Positions 35,497 through 43,303 of a DNA stretch of 44,704 nucleotides are shown here, piece after piece (positions within the stretch are counted from its first letter, which is position 1; every line of letters starts with the position of its first letter). The notes beneath the pieces are model-generated. The model searched no databases. It saw nothing but the letters and a program-made list of their open reading frames with translations, and was not told the DNA's origin. The translations under genes and the position numbers were made by a program. Origin of the DNA: an uncultured Rikenellaceae bacterium (GTDB lineage Bacteria; Bacteroidota; Bacteroidia; Bacteroidales; Rikenellaceae); assembly GCA_947040435.1 (NCBI GenBank), contig CAMRBL010000008.1:1-44704 (forward strand), in the 5' to 3' direction.

Positions 35497-35526
35497 GTAA
35501 AAATATCCTATTTCAACCTCTCGTAT

Positions 35527-35976
35527 TTAAGCAAGAAGTTCTTTTACTTTATTCGACACATCTTTACCATCAGCCTTACCAGCTAACTCCTTAGATGCAG
35601 TACCCATTACCTTACCCATATCTTTCATTGAGCTTGCACCCAATTTTTCGATAATCGTTTTTACTGCGTCAGTCAACTCTGCGTCAGTCATTTGCTCTGG
35701 TAGGAACTCTTTAAGTACGCTAACCTGCGCTACTTCATACTCGTATAGATCCTCTCTACCTTGGCTTTTAAATACATCTGCACTATCCGCCCCTTGCTTT
35801 GCAAGTTTAGTGATAATCTTCAATACATCTGCATCTGTAATCTCCCCTGCACTTGTGCCAGATGTTTTAAATTCGATAATATATTTCTTAACACTTCTAA
35901 GTATATCACGACGAATAGTATCTTTACTCTTCATCGCTAACTTAATACCTTCGCTAATTGACTCTTCTAAATTCAT
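35527..35976 (-). CDS. GatB/YqeY domain protein
   Basis: 149 residues, YqeY-type helical protein. Segments: ISEGIKLAMKSKDTIRRDIL, ILRSVKKYIIEFKTS, VAQVSVLKEFLPEQMTDAEL and GKVMGTASKELAGKADGKDVSNKVKELLA. The tail resembles the tRNA-binding C-terminal part of GatB, but amidotransferase activity is not implied. It lies 97 bases after ffh on the same strand. Function of the family is not known with confidence. Confidence 0.88.
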   Translation of the reverse strand: MNLEESISEGIKLAMKSKDTIRRDILRSVKKYIIEFKTSGTSAGEITDADVLKIITKLAKQGADSADVFKSQGREDLYEYEVAQVSVLKEFLPEQMTDAELTDAVKTIIEKLGASSMKDMGKVMGTASKELAGKADGKDVSNKVKELLA

Positions 35977-36073
35977 GGTATATATTTTATATTTTTAATA
36001 ATATTCTGTATAATCCCCTTTAGCCGATATATTTGAACATATCAACTAAGCGCATTAAGATCTGTAACAAATT

Positions 36074-37393
36074 TTAACGTCTTTTACCTTTAAACTTTGG
36101 CATTCCGCCCCCAGCGACACTCTTCATCATTGCACGAGTGCTCTCAAATTGTTTCAACAATCTATTAACATCTGTAATTGTTACTCCGCTACCCTTTGCG
36201 ATTCTAGTTTTACGAGACGGATTAATTATTGAAGGATTCTCTCTCTCAGCAGGCGTCATTGAGTATATAATTGATTCTGTCTGCTTGAATACGTCATCAC
36301 CAATCTCAACATCTTTAAGAGCTTTACCTACACCAGGTATCATTGATGCAAGATCTTTAAGATTACCCATTTTTTTAATTTGGTTTATCTGCGTCAAGAA
36401 GTCATTAAAGTTAAATTGGTTTTTGACCAATTTTTTCTTCAGCTTACGAGCCTCATCCTCATCATACTGCTCTTGGGCACGCTCCACAAGAGAAACGACG
36501 TCACCCATACCCAATATACGGTCAGCCATACGCTCAGGGTGGAAGATTTGTAGAGCATCCATCTTCTCTCCATCACTAACAAACTTTAGGGGTTTATCAA
36601 CAACCGAACGAATAGATATTGCCGCTCCACCTCTCGTGTCACCATCAAGTTTAGTAAGTACGACACCATCAAAATCTAATCTATCATTAAACTCTTTGGC
36701 AGTATTTACCGCATCTTGTCCCGTCATTGCATCGACAACAAATAGAGTCTCTGAAGGGTTTACCGCTTTTTTTATAGCCGTAATCTCTTGCATCATCTGC
36801 TCATCGACAGCCAAACGTCCAGCCGTATCGACGATTACAGTATCAACCCCTTTTGTCTTAGCGTAATTTATTGCATTCTTAGCTATTTGAACAGGGTCAT
36901 TACTTCCCACCTCAGTGTATACTTCAACGCCAATCTGCTCACCAAGAATTTTAAGCTGATCTATCGCCGCAGGACGATACACGTCACAAGCAACAAGGAG
37001 GACATTTTTATTTTTTTTACTCTTAACAAATAGAGCTAATTTACCTGAAAAAGTTGTTTTACCCGATCCCTGAAGACCAGCAATAAGAACAACGGCAGGT
37101 GAACCGTCAAGATTTACATCCGACATCGTGCCACCCATAAGTTCGGCAAGTTCGTCACGTAGAATCTTGGTAATCATCTGCCCTGGTTTAACAGACTTAA
37201 TAACCTCTTCACCAATCGCACGTTTTTTTACAGCATCTGTAAAAGTTTTTGCAACTTTAAAGTTCACATCGGCATCAATAAGTGCTTTTCGAATCTCTTT
37301 TAGCGACTCTGCAATATTAATCTCCGTAATCTTACCTTCACCCTTTAAGACCTTGAATGACCTCTCGAGTTTGTCCGTTAAATTTTCAAACAT
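36074..37393 (-). CDS. ffh: Signal recognition particle protein Ffh
   Basis: 439 residues. The N domain (1-95) is followed by the G domain with P-loop AGLQGSGKTTF (105-115), DTAGRLAVDEQMM and TKLDGDTRGGAAIS. The Met-rich M domain ends GGGMPKFKGKRR. It binds 4.5S RNA and signal sequences and docks with FtsY to deliver membrane proteins. A -7 box lies about 80 bases upstream. The 4.5S RNA gene is not recognised in the window. Confidence 0.97.
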   Translation of the reverse strand: MFENLTDKLERSFKVLKGEGKITEINIAESLKEIRKALIDADVNFKVAKTFTDAVKKRAIGEEVIKSVKPGQMITKILRDELAELMGGTMSDVNLDGSPAVVLIAGLQGSGKTTFSGKLALFVKSKKNKNVLLVACDVYRPAAIDQLKILGEQIGVEVYTEVGSNDPVQIAKNAINYAKTKGVDTVIVDTAGRLAVDEQMMQEITAIKKAVNPSETLFVVDAMTGQDAVNTAKEFNDRLDFDGVVLTKLDGDTRGGAAISIRSVVDKPLKFVSDGEKMDALQIFHPERMADRILGMGDVVSLVERAQEQYDEDEARKLKKKLVKNQFNFNDFLTQINQIKKMGNLKDLASMIPGVGKALKDVEIGDDVFKQTESIIYSMTPAERENPSIINPSRKTRIAKGSGVTITDVNRLLKQFESTRAMMKSVAGGGMPKFKGKRR

Positions 37394-37472
37394 CTTTATT
37401 ATATTCTAGTATTTTGATAACATTTTTATACGGTGCTCCTAACCAACATATTAATGAGTAGAGCACAATATG

Positions 37473-37480
37473 CAAATATA
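37473..37480 (-). promoter_or_regulatory. Possible -7 box for ffh
   Basis: TATATTTG on the minus strand fits TAnnTTTG, 80 bases before the ffh ATG. The -33 box is not clear. Confidence 0.35.
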
Positions 37481-37616
37481 TGAATTTTTTTAAAATATAT
37501 TATACTCTGAGGAGCTAATTAATTTGTATAGCCTTATAAAGACTGGATAGCGAGTTTACTGGAACTACTCCAGGAGGGGTGCTATATGCATATATCAGAT
37601 ATATACCAAAAAAACA

Positions 37617-37656
37617 AGGAAACTAGGATTTGAGCTTGCGCTTCTTCCTGTTTCCT
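37617..37656 (-). terminator. Rho-independent terminator of the putative small RNA
   Basis: Arms 37617-37628 and 37646-37656 pair over 11 bp with one bulged T. On the minus strand it is followed within two or three bases by seven T (37608-37614). Confidence 0.75.
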
Positions 37657-37721
37657 CTACTAACCTAAAAACTACTAACCTACTACTAACCTTAAAACTA
37701 CTAACCTTTAAAACTACTAAC
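37657..37721 (-). repeat. Five GTTAGTAG repeats inside the putative small RNA
   Basis: Plus-strand CTACTAAC occurs at 37657-37664, 37672-37679, 37683-37690, 37698-37705 and 37714-37721, with start-to-start spacing 15, 11, 15 and 16. Four of the five read GGTTAGTAG on the minus strand. The longer unit is TTTTAAGGTTAGTAG, and a decayed sixth unit (TTTTAAGGTTCA) lies upstream in the transcript. Confidence 0.9.
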
Positions 37722-37749
37722 TTAAAAAATGAACCTTAAAACTTCTCTG

Positions 37750-37780
37750 CAAAGATATGGCTAAAACATACATTCTGCAA
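37750..37780 (-). promoter_or_regulatory. Promoter of the putative small RNA
   Basis: Minus-strand TATCTTTG (37750-37757) fits TAnnTTTG. TTG (37778-37780; ATTG including 37781) lies 20 bases upstream, a near-consensus -33. Expected start near 37744. Confidence 0.6.
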
Positions 37781-37791
37781 TAGTAAGCACT

Positions 37792-37815
37792 AATTATTAA
37801 ATATATTTAATAATT
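37792..37815. repeat. Perfect 24-bp AT-only palindrome
   Basis: The sequence AATTATTAAATA at 37792-37803 is followed immediately by its exact reverse complement. It sits 11 bases upstream of the -33 box of the small RNA promoter, a possible operator or curved upstream element. Confidence 0.75.
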
Positions 37816-37998
37816 CCTTAATATTGACTTTTTAAGTGTCAGCACATGTTATGCGACAAGAAACCACGATACACATACACTAACCCTCATTTATCAACTC
37901 TAAATTATATTTATATCGAAAATAATTTAGCCCGAAAGACAAAACATTATCTTAACATTACAGAAGCCTATGTTAATGTAACATTAAGAACTTTTGCG

Positions 37999-39435
37999 CT
38001 ACAACAACAAATCTGATTGACCTTGACGTATAGAATCTAACTTTCCCTCCATATCCTCACGTTGTTTTCCGTCCAAACCACTCAATTTACTCTCAATTAA
38101 CATCCAACCCTTCTCTTTCGTATGCGGATTTGCATAACTTTCAAGGTATTCTGCAAACGTCAGTAAGGCATTAGGTGTACAAAAGCGTTTTATGAACCCC
38201 TTTGTTGAGAACTCCATAAAATGCTCCCCAGTTCTCCCCTTGCGATAACACGCCGTACAAAACGAAGGAATTTGCCCTTGATCTATTAACTCTGATATAG
38301 TTTGCTCTAATGTTCTATTATCACTCAACTCAAACTGCTCCTTATGTATATCCTGCCCTTCACTCTTATCTGAATACCCACCGATTTCAAGTTTAGTGCC
38401 CGCATCAATCTGCGAGATTCCAAATTCAATCAATTTATTTCTTAGTGCTATTGGCTCTCTAGCAGTAAGAATCAACCCAGTATATGGCACTGCAAGTCGC
38501 AGTATCGCAATAAGCATCTTAAAATCCTCATCATCAACGCTCTGAAGTACAAGATCATCACTATTAGATGCCTGCTTAATACGAGGAAATGAGATCGTGT
38601 GCGGACCAACATTATAACACGCCTCAAGGTGATTAGTGTGTCTTATGAGTGCCATAACGTCGAACTTCCAATCTCCAAGCCCAAACAAAACGCCCAAACC
38701 AACATCATCAATTCCAGCCGCCATAGCTCTGTCCATTGCCGTTAGACGATAGTTGTAATCCCTCTTCTGTCCCGACAGATGGAAACGCTCATACACCTCT
38801 GTATCATATGTCTCCTGAAATATCTGATACGTACCAATTCCAGACTCTTTTACAACTCTAAAACCCTCTATATCTAGTGGTGCAGCATTTATATTCACCC
38901 TGTTAATACGATCAGAACCTTCGCTCTTTCCGTGTTGGCTATAAACGAGTTTAACCGTGTGCGCAATATACTCAGGAGAGTATTTTGGATGCTCACCATA
39001 CACTAAAATAAGTCTCTTTTGCCCCTCTTTTTCTAACTCCAACACCTCTTGTTGTAACTCTAAGTCGGATAGGCTCTTTCTTACGGCTTTTTTATTCGAT
39101 GCCTTAAACCCACAATACGAACAGTTATTAATACAGTAATTACCAACATACAATGGTGCAAAAATAACTATACGCTCACCGTAAACCTCTTTTTTAAGTT
39201 TCTTAGCGGCACTGGTAATTAATTTACGGTGATCGTAATCAGAACAACTATTAAGCAGTACTGAAACTTGCTGCATTGACAATCTATTTAGAGATAGACT
39301 CTGACTTATAACCTCTTCAACTTGCTCCGTTGTGGGGTGTGAGAACTCCTCTAAAAGAGCTAAAATCTCTTGTTTATCGATAAATGGAACCTCTGGTTCA
39401 TCCTTTATCTTATACTCCTGTGGGGTAAATAACAT
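37999..39435 (-). CDS. hydG: HydG, [FeFe]-hydrogenase maturase (radical SAM tyrosine lyase)
   Basis: 478 residues. The radical SAM cluster motif is CINNCSYC (Cys101, Cys105, Cys108). The C-terminal auxiliary cluster motif is CTAC plus 22 residues and Cys (Cys393, Cys396, Cys419), which separates HydG from its relative ThiH. Also GLGVLFGLGDWKFDVMALI and HTISFPRIKQAS. It cleaves tyrosine to supply CO and cyanide for the H-cluster. HydE, HydF and the hydrogenase are not in the window. It follows the DUF721 gene by 33 bases with no promoter seen, so it may belong to the recF transcript. Confidence 0.95.
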   Translation of the reverse strand: MLFTPQEYKIKDEPEVPFIDKQEILALLEEFSHPTTEQVEEVISQSLSLNRLSMQQVSVLLNSCSDYDHRKLITSAAKKLKKEVYGERIVIFAPLYVGNYCINNCSYCGFKASNKKAVRKSLSDLELQQEVLELEKEGQKRLILVYGEHPKYSPEYIAHTVKLVYSQHGKSEGSDRINRVNINAAPLDIEGFRVVKESGIGTYQIFQETYDTEVYERFHLSGQKRDYNYRLTAMDRAMAAGIDDVGLGVLFGLGDWKFDVMALIRHTNHLEACYNVGPHTISFPRIKQASNSDDLVLQSVDDEDFKMLIAILRLAVPYTGLILTAREPIALRNKLIEFGISQIDAGTKLEIGGYSDKSEGQDIHKEQFELSDNRTLEQTISELIDQGQIPSFCTACYRKGRTGEHFMEFSTKGFIKRFCTPNALLTFAEYLESYANPHTKEKGWMLIESKLSGLDGKQREDMEGKLDSIRQGQSDLLL

Positions 39436-39468
39436 ATTTATTTGAATTTAATCTATCTCTTTAAAAAC

Positions 39469-39762
39469 CTACTTTATCAATACAACATTAATAATCCGCA
39501 TACCAATCTCTTTATTGACATGATCTCTAATGACATCACGCTTCATAAATAATTCATGCTTCAAAGCTGCTGAAGTTAGGTATATGGTCAAAATACCACT
39601 CTCGACTTTGACATCTCGTGTATAGTAAGCAATTCTATTACCAACGAGTTGTGCCCAAGTTTGTGGTATTTTTGCCGCAGCAATTTTACGCGCAACAGAT
39701 GGAGTTGACTTTATAAACTCATTCCATGCATCTCCAAATCTTATAGGGTCGGTACGTCTCAT
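39469..39762 (-). CDS. DUF721 (DciA-like) protein
   Basis: 97 residues, a small basic KH-like domain. ARKIAAAKIPQTWAQLVGNRIAYYTRDVKVESGILTIYLTSAALKHELFMKRDVIRDHVN is cut short to the core of DUF721: the W and G of the helix-turn and the strands after it. DciA proteins act with replicative helicase DnaB. The gene starts 10 bases after recF, in line with a replication/repair role. Confidence 0.85.
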   Translation of the reverse strand: MRRTDPIRFGDAWNEFIKSTPSVARKIAAAKIPQTWAQLVGNRIAYYTRDVKVESGILTIYLTSAALKHELFMKRDVIRDHVNKEIGMRIINVVLIK

Positions 39763-39772
39763 ATTATTATAT

Positions 39773-40864
39773 CTATTTAATTACAGATCCATCTCCAATA
39801 AACCACAAAGAGTACTCAGTTTCGTTCTGCTCTAAGATAGTCTCTAAGCGCAATTTATTACAATCAGTAATGAATACCTGACCAAAATCACTTGACGAAA
39901 CCAACTTTATAAGCCGCCTAACTCTACTAATATCTAACTTATCAAAAAGATCATCAAGAAGTAATATAGGTTTCTCTTCTAGACTGTTAGCAACAACTAT
40001 ATATTGTGCAAGCTTCAGTGCTATCAGAAATGACTTCTGTTGACCTTGTGAACCATACTTACGGATAGGGTGTCCTCCAATACTCATTTTGAGATCATCT
40101 CGATGAATACCACACGTTGTATGTTGATTTACAGAGTCTTTTACTCGCACTTCAAGCAACAGATCTCGCATATCTTTGTCGTGCAACTGACTCTTATATG
40201 ATAGATTAACCTCATCTTTGTCATCTGACAGGAACGAGTAATATTTTGCAACTATTGGAGCTAACTTCTCAATCAGCTCTTTTCTTTTACTATACACAAC
40301 TTGACCATACATGCTCAACTGATCGTCATATACTTGAAGTATATCACTGTTTATATAGTCCATTTTGAGCAACTTATTTCGCTCACTTAATACATGATTA
40401 TATTTAAGTATTGAGGTTAAATACTCCCTATCTAGTTGAGATAAAAAGGCATTTATATACCTACGTCTCTCATCTGCCGCATCACTTATTAAGAATGAAT
40501 CGGTCGGGGAAATTATTACCAAAGGTAAGAGTCCGATATGCTCCGAGAGCTTTTCATACTCTTTACTATTGCGCTTCAGAGTTTTGCCTGCCTGTTTTTT
40601 GAACCCACAAAATATATGTTCAAAACGATCTCTATCGGATCTATAAGTTCCCTCCAAAACGAAAAAATCTGCAGAATGTTTAAGGCACTGTCCATCTGTC
40701 ATTGAAAACGAACTTTTGCACAACGAAAGATAGTGTATTGCATCTATAATATTCGTCTTTCCTGCACCATTGTCACCAACAAAACAATTAACCCTCGAAG
40801 AGAACGTAAAACTCTCTTGAGTAATATTTTTAAAATTTATTAGGGTAAGTTTCTCTAAAAACAT
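39773..40864 (-). CDS. recF: RecF DNA repair and replication protein
   Basis: 363 residues. Walker A GDNGAGKT (30-37), ABC-type signature KYGSQGQQKSFLIALKLAQ and Walker B PILLLDDLFDKLD, in the order usual for the RecF/SMC group. It binds single-strand gaps at stalled forks and helps RecOR load RecA. It heads recF-DUF721-hydG on the minus strand. A -7 box lies 22 bases upstream. Confidence 0.96.
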   Translation of the reverse strand: MFLEKLTLINFKNITQESFTFSSRVNCFVGDNGAGKTNIIDAIHYLSLCKSSFSMTDGQCLKHSADFFVLEGTYRSDRDRFEHIFCGFKKQAGKTLKRNSKEYEKLSEHIGLLPLVIISPTDSFLISDAADERRRYINAFLSQLDREYLTSILKYNHVLSERNKLLKMDYINSDILQVYDDQLSMYGQVVYSKRKELIEKLAPIVAKYYSFLSDDKDEVNLSYKSQLHDKDMRDLLLEVRVKDSVNQHTTCGIHRDDLKMSIGGHPIRKYGSQGQQKSFLIALKLAQYIVVANSLEEKPILLLDDLFDKLDISRVRRLIKLVSSSDFGQVFITDCNKLRLETILEQNETEYSLWFIGDGSVIK

Positions 40865-40885
40865 AATCAGTATCTATTTCTAAGT

Positions 40886-40893
40886 CAAAAGTA
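40886..40893 (-). promoter_or_regulatory. Probable -7 box for recF
   Basis: TACTTTTG on the minus strand fits TAnnTTTG, 21 bases before the recF ATG. A TTG at 40918-40920 lies about 24 bases upstream, longer than usual. Confidence 0.4.
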
Positions 40894-41027
40894 GTAAAAA
40901 ACCATACGATTTCCTAACAATACGAAGAAATCTAAAAATTCAACAAAACTTAATAAAAAACGCAAAAACTTCTGTCAAATTTCGCTAAAAATATCTTTTT
41001 ATGCTGTTGTTTTGCCATAAAACATGA

Positions 41028-41055
41028 AAAAATAGAGCGCTTTCCCTCTATTTTT
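41028..41055. repeat. Perfect 10-bp hairpin upstream of the TPR gene
   Basis: AAAAATAGAG (41028-41037) and CTCTATTTTT (41046-41055) with an 8-base loop. It looks like a small terminator in either direction but no transcript is known to enter it; it overlaps where the -33 box of the TPR promoter would lie. Confidence 0.55.
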
Positions 41056-41068
41056 AATAAAAAAGAAC

Positions 41069-41076
41069 TATTTTTG
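41069..41076 (+). promoter_or_regulatory. Probable -7 box for the TPR-ribH operon
   Basis: TATTTTTG fits TAnnTTTG, 41 bases before the ATG. No TTTG at -33. Confidence 0.42.
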
Positions 41077-41117
41077 TGAGATAGTTCGACTAATAATTAA
41101 TTTAAAATAATAAACTT

Positions 41118-41816
41118 ATGTTACCACATCAGCAAAATCACACAACCCCAGATGCGGAGGTTGTAATCGAATCAGCATTAACAAAATCAGAGCAATTTAT
41201 CGAAAAAAACGGTAAAAATTTACTTATCGCACTAGCAGTAATTGTACTATTAGTTGGAGGATACTACGCTTACAAATACCTTTGGAATTCTCCAAGAGAG
41301 GTGCAAGCTTCTAATATGATGTTTGTTGCTGAACAACAATTCGCAATTGATTCATTCAACCTAGCTCTAAATGGTGATGGAAACAATGCAGGTTTCATTG
41401 ACGTTATTGACCAATATGAATCAACACCTCAAGGTAACATCGCAAAACACTACGCAGGAATATGTCTACTGAAATTGAATGATCTTGATGGCGCAATAGA
41501 CTACCTTTCGCAATACACTCCAACTGAAGGGGTGCCAAACGAAATAATTAATGCGCAAAATAGAGGCCTTATGGGAGATATTTACTCGCAAAAAGGAGAA
41601 CTTGAAAACGCAGCGGAATATTACATGGAGGCTGTAGGAATTAGCGACAATACATTCACTGCTCCATATTACCTTAAAAAAGCAGGGTTGGTATATGCAA
41701 AATTAAACCAATACAAAGAGGCTATGAATGCTTTCCAATCAATTGCTGACAACTTCCCATCTAGTATGGAAGCTCGTGATATAGATAAGTTTATCGGTCA
41801 AATAGAACAGAAATAA
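41118..41816 (+). CDS. Membrane-anchored TPR protein (YfgM-like)
   Basis: 232 residues. A cytoplasmic N-terminus of about 33 residues is followed by one helix (about 34-54: [23 protein letters not shown]) and at least three TPR-like repeats, for example [43 protein letters not shown] and [19 protein letters not shown]. This resembles YfgM/TPR_21 proteins, ancillary to the SecYEG translocon in proteobacteria. The stop shares a base with the ribH start (TAATG). Its link to riboflavin is positional only. Confidence 0.8.
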   Translation: MLPHQQNHTTPDAEVVIESALTKSEQFIEKNGKNLLIALAVIVLLVGGYYAYKYLWNSPREVQASNMMFVAEQQFAIDSFNLALNGDGNNAGFIDVIDQYESTPQGNIAKHYAGICLLKLNDLDGAIDYLSQYTPTEGVPNEIINAQNRGLMGDIYSQKGELENAAEYYMEAVGISDNTFTAPYYLKKAGLVYAKLNQYKEAMNAFQSIADNFPSSMEARDIDKFIGQIEQK

Positions 41817-42337
41817 TGGCTACTAAAAATAAAAACCTTTCTGTATTCAACTCCGAAGTTCCTTCTGCTAAAGATATGAAATTCGGAATAGTTGTAGCTG
41901 AATGGAATCACGAAATCACTAATGCATTACTACAAGGGGCTATTAAAACCCTTACTGACAATGGTTGTGATGAACAAAACATCGAAGTAAAGCATGTTCC
42001 AGGTACATTCGAACTAACTCTTGGTGCTCAGTTTTTTGCAGAGTACACTGAAGTTGATGCAGTAATTGCACTCGGTTGCGTAATTCAAGGTGATACTCCT
42101 CACTTTGACTTCGTTTGCCAAGGTGTTACGCAGGGAATCACTCAATTGATGATTACTTGGAATCTTCCTATCGCATTTGGCGTCTTAACAACAAACGACA
42201 CTCAACAAGCTCTTGATAGATGCGGTGGTGTTCACGGAAACAAAGGCGACGAAGCGGCGGCTACTGCTATTAAAATGGTTAAAATACAGCGTGAAATGAA
42301 TGAACTTGCTCTACTGAAAAGTGCTACAAAAGAGTAA
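41816..42337 (+). CDS. ribH: 6,7-dimethyl-8-ribityllumazine synthase
   Basis: 173 residues. [49 protein letters not shown] (the His here is catalytic), [18 protein letters not shown] and [13 protein letters not shown] match the lumazine synthase fold in order. It condenses the ribityl-pyrimidine with dihydroxybutanone phosphate, the step before riboflavin, needed for the FMN of Na+-NQR. It overlaps the TPR gene by one base. Confidence 0.96.
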   Translation: MATKNKNLSVFNSEVPSAKDMKFGIVVAEWNHEITNALLQGAIKTLTDNGCDEQNIEVKHVPGTFELTLGAQFFAEYTEVDAVIALGCVIQGDTPHFDFVCQGVTQGITQLMITWNLPIAFGVLTTNDTQQALDRCGGVHGNKGDEAAATAIKMVKIQREMNELALLKSATKE

Positions 42338-42365
42338 CAACTAAATATCGCTAAATATAAAAAGT

Positions 42366-42398
42366 AAGACCACTAGAGTGTAAAATTCTAGTGGTCTT
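42366..42398 (+). terminator. Rho-independent terminator of the TPR-ribH operon
   Basis: Perfect 12-bp stem (42366-42377 with 42387-42398), 9-base loop, followed by CTCTTTTA. It begins 28 bases after the ribH stop. Confidence 0.85.
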
Positions 42399-42538
42399 CT
42401 CTTTTATAATATCGATATAAAACTGTTGACAATATATAGATGCATGAAAATATTATTAGTTAGCGGTAATCATATAGTAAAGCCCAAAATAGTCCGTTTT
42501 AGACCAATAATAGCACCATACATACAACGATGTGATAT

Positions 42539-43090
42539 TTAGATACTCCTAATTACTTTGCACGGATTTCCTACTGCTATTGAATTGGCAGGAATAGACT
42601 TAACTACTACACTCCCTCCTCCAATAGTACAATTGTCTCCAATAGTTACTCCAGGTAGAACACTCGTCCCTCCTCCAATCCATACATTATTCCCAACTGA
42701 AATAGGGGAGGCGTACTCTAATCCCCCATTTCTAACCTCCACTTCGATAGGGTGTCCAGCAGTATAGAAACCACAGTTTGGTCCTATAAATACATTCGCC
42801 CCAAAGGTAACCTTAGTGCAGTCTAGAATAACTAAATTGTGATTCGAATAGAAGTTATCTCCTATCTCAATATTATATCCATAGTCACACCACAAAGAGG
42901 GCTCAATTAAAAAAGAGCCTCCTACCTTACCAAATAACTCCCTTATTATAGCTCTCCTTTCATCTAGCTTAGTTGGGCGCAGATTATTATAATCGTAGCA
43001 CATCTCTTTACATTTATGCCTCTCCATTGTTAACTCACTACCACTAGAGTTATACATCTCACATGAAATCATTTTTTCTTTTTCAGTCAT
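42539..43090 (-). CDS. Maltose/galactoside-type O-acetyltransferase
   Basis: 183 residues, left-handed beta-helix with hexapeptide repeats. The N-terminal helical Mac domain (EKEKMISCEMYNSSGSEL) is followed by hexad strands, FIGPNCGFYTAGHPIEVEVR with the catalytic His, and SPISVGNNVWIGGGTSVLPGVTIGDN. The C-terminus is IAVGNPCKVIRSI. It transfers acetyl from acetyl-CoA to a sugar hydroxyl. The acceptor cannot be told from the sequence. It stands alone, 201 bases from ribH and 213 from exbD. Confidence 0.92.
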   Translation of the reverse strand: MTEKEKMISCEMYNSSGSELTMERHKCKEMCYDYNNLRPTKLDERRAIIRELFGKVGGSFLIEPSLWCDYGYNIEIGDNFYSNHNLVILDCTKVTFGANVFIGPNCGFYTAGHPIEVEVRNGGLEYASPISVGNNVWIGGGTSVLPGVTIGDNCTIGGGSVVVKSIPANSIAVGNPCKVIRSI

Positions 43091-43189
43091 AGCTTTTAGT
43101 TTTTAATGACATTTAACAGAACTACAATATGTAGATAGTACTGACTATTCAATGGGAGTTAAATAGGTTAAATGGGCTGCAAATAAGGG

Positions 43190-43201
43190 GGTATTAATAC
43201 C
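43190..43201. repeat. 12-bp perfect palindrome upstream of the acetyltransferase gene
   Basis: GGTATTAATACC at 43190-43201 is self-complementary, 99 bases before the acetyltransferase start. It could be an operator; short palindromes of this size arise by chance in AT-rich DNA. Confidence 0.45.
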
Positions 43202-43240
43202 TAATGCAACACCACTAAGATAACTCCAAACAGTGTATAA

Positions 43241-43278
43241 TAGAGAAAAGATGACCATTACTGATCATCTTCTCTCTA
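43241..43278 (-). terminator. Probable terminator of the exbD operon
   Basis: Arms 43241-43254 and 43265-43278 pair over 14 positions with one mismatch, loop 10. It lies 25 bases after the exbD stop on the minus strand. The downstream T-run is poor. Confidence 0.6.
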
Positions 43279-43303
43279 TTTATTCATATTGATTATAGAT
43301 ATA

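Larger units (their letters stand above)
37608..37744 (-). ncRNA. Putative repeat-bearing small RNA, about 137 nt
   Basis: Read on the minus strand, a near-consensus promoter (37750-37780) is followed by about 90 bases without an ORF that carry five copies of GTTAGTAG. Then comes a hairpin whose arms are GGAAACAGGA and UCCU-A-GUUUCC (37617-37656) and whose inner AGC/GCU stem is capped by a GCAA tetraloop. Seven T follow (37608-37614). Promoter, body and terminator make a self-contained transcription unit. It sits 255 bases after the hydG stop, so hydG read-through could also feed into the same terminator. It is not 4.5S RNA: the GGAA tetraloop/AGCAGCC signature is missing. No known RNA family is recognised with confidence. 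Confidence 0.62.
37394..37998. other. 605-base gene-free stretch between ffh and hydG
   Basis: It contains, from left to right: a possible ffh -7 box (37473-37480, minus), a minus-strand terminator (37608-37656), the CTACTAAC repeats, a minus-strand promoter (37750-37780), and a perfect 24-bp palindrome (37792-37815). The remainder up to the hydG stop is AT-rich, with small inverted repeats and no ORF. I interpret the core as a small RNA gene. Confidence 0.65.
40865..41117. other. Divergent intergenic region recF / TPR gene
   Basis: 253 AT-rich bases with a -7 box for recF (minus), a 10-bp hairpin at 41028-41055, and a -7 box for the TPR gene (plus). No ORF or RNA gene recognised. Confidence 0.55.

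Noticed and set aside
36138..36866. Plus-strand 242-residue ORF opposite ffh
   Set aside because: Antisense shadow of ffh with no family features.
37617..37656. 4.5S (SRP) RNA next to ffh
   Set aside because: The hairpin contains AGGAAGAAGC but not the GGAA tetraloop with AGCAGCC on the 3' side that the SRP RNA needs, and its loop is a GCAA.
37657..37721. CRISPR array
   Set aside because: Repeats are only 8-9 bases with 3-8 base gaps and there are no cas genes.
37999..39435. ThiH (thiamine biosynthesis)
   Set aside because: The C-terminal CX2CX22C auxiliary cluster motif is that of HydG, and no thiamine genes are nearby.
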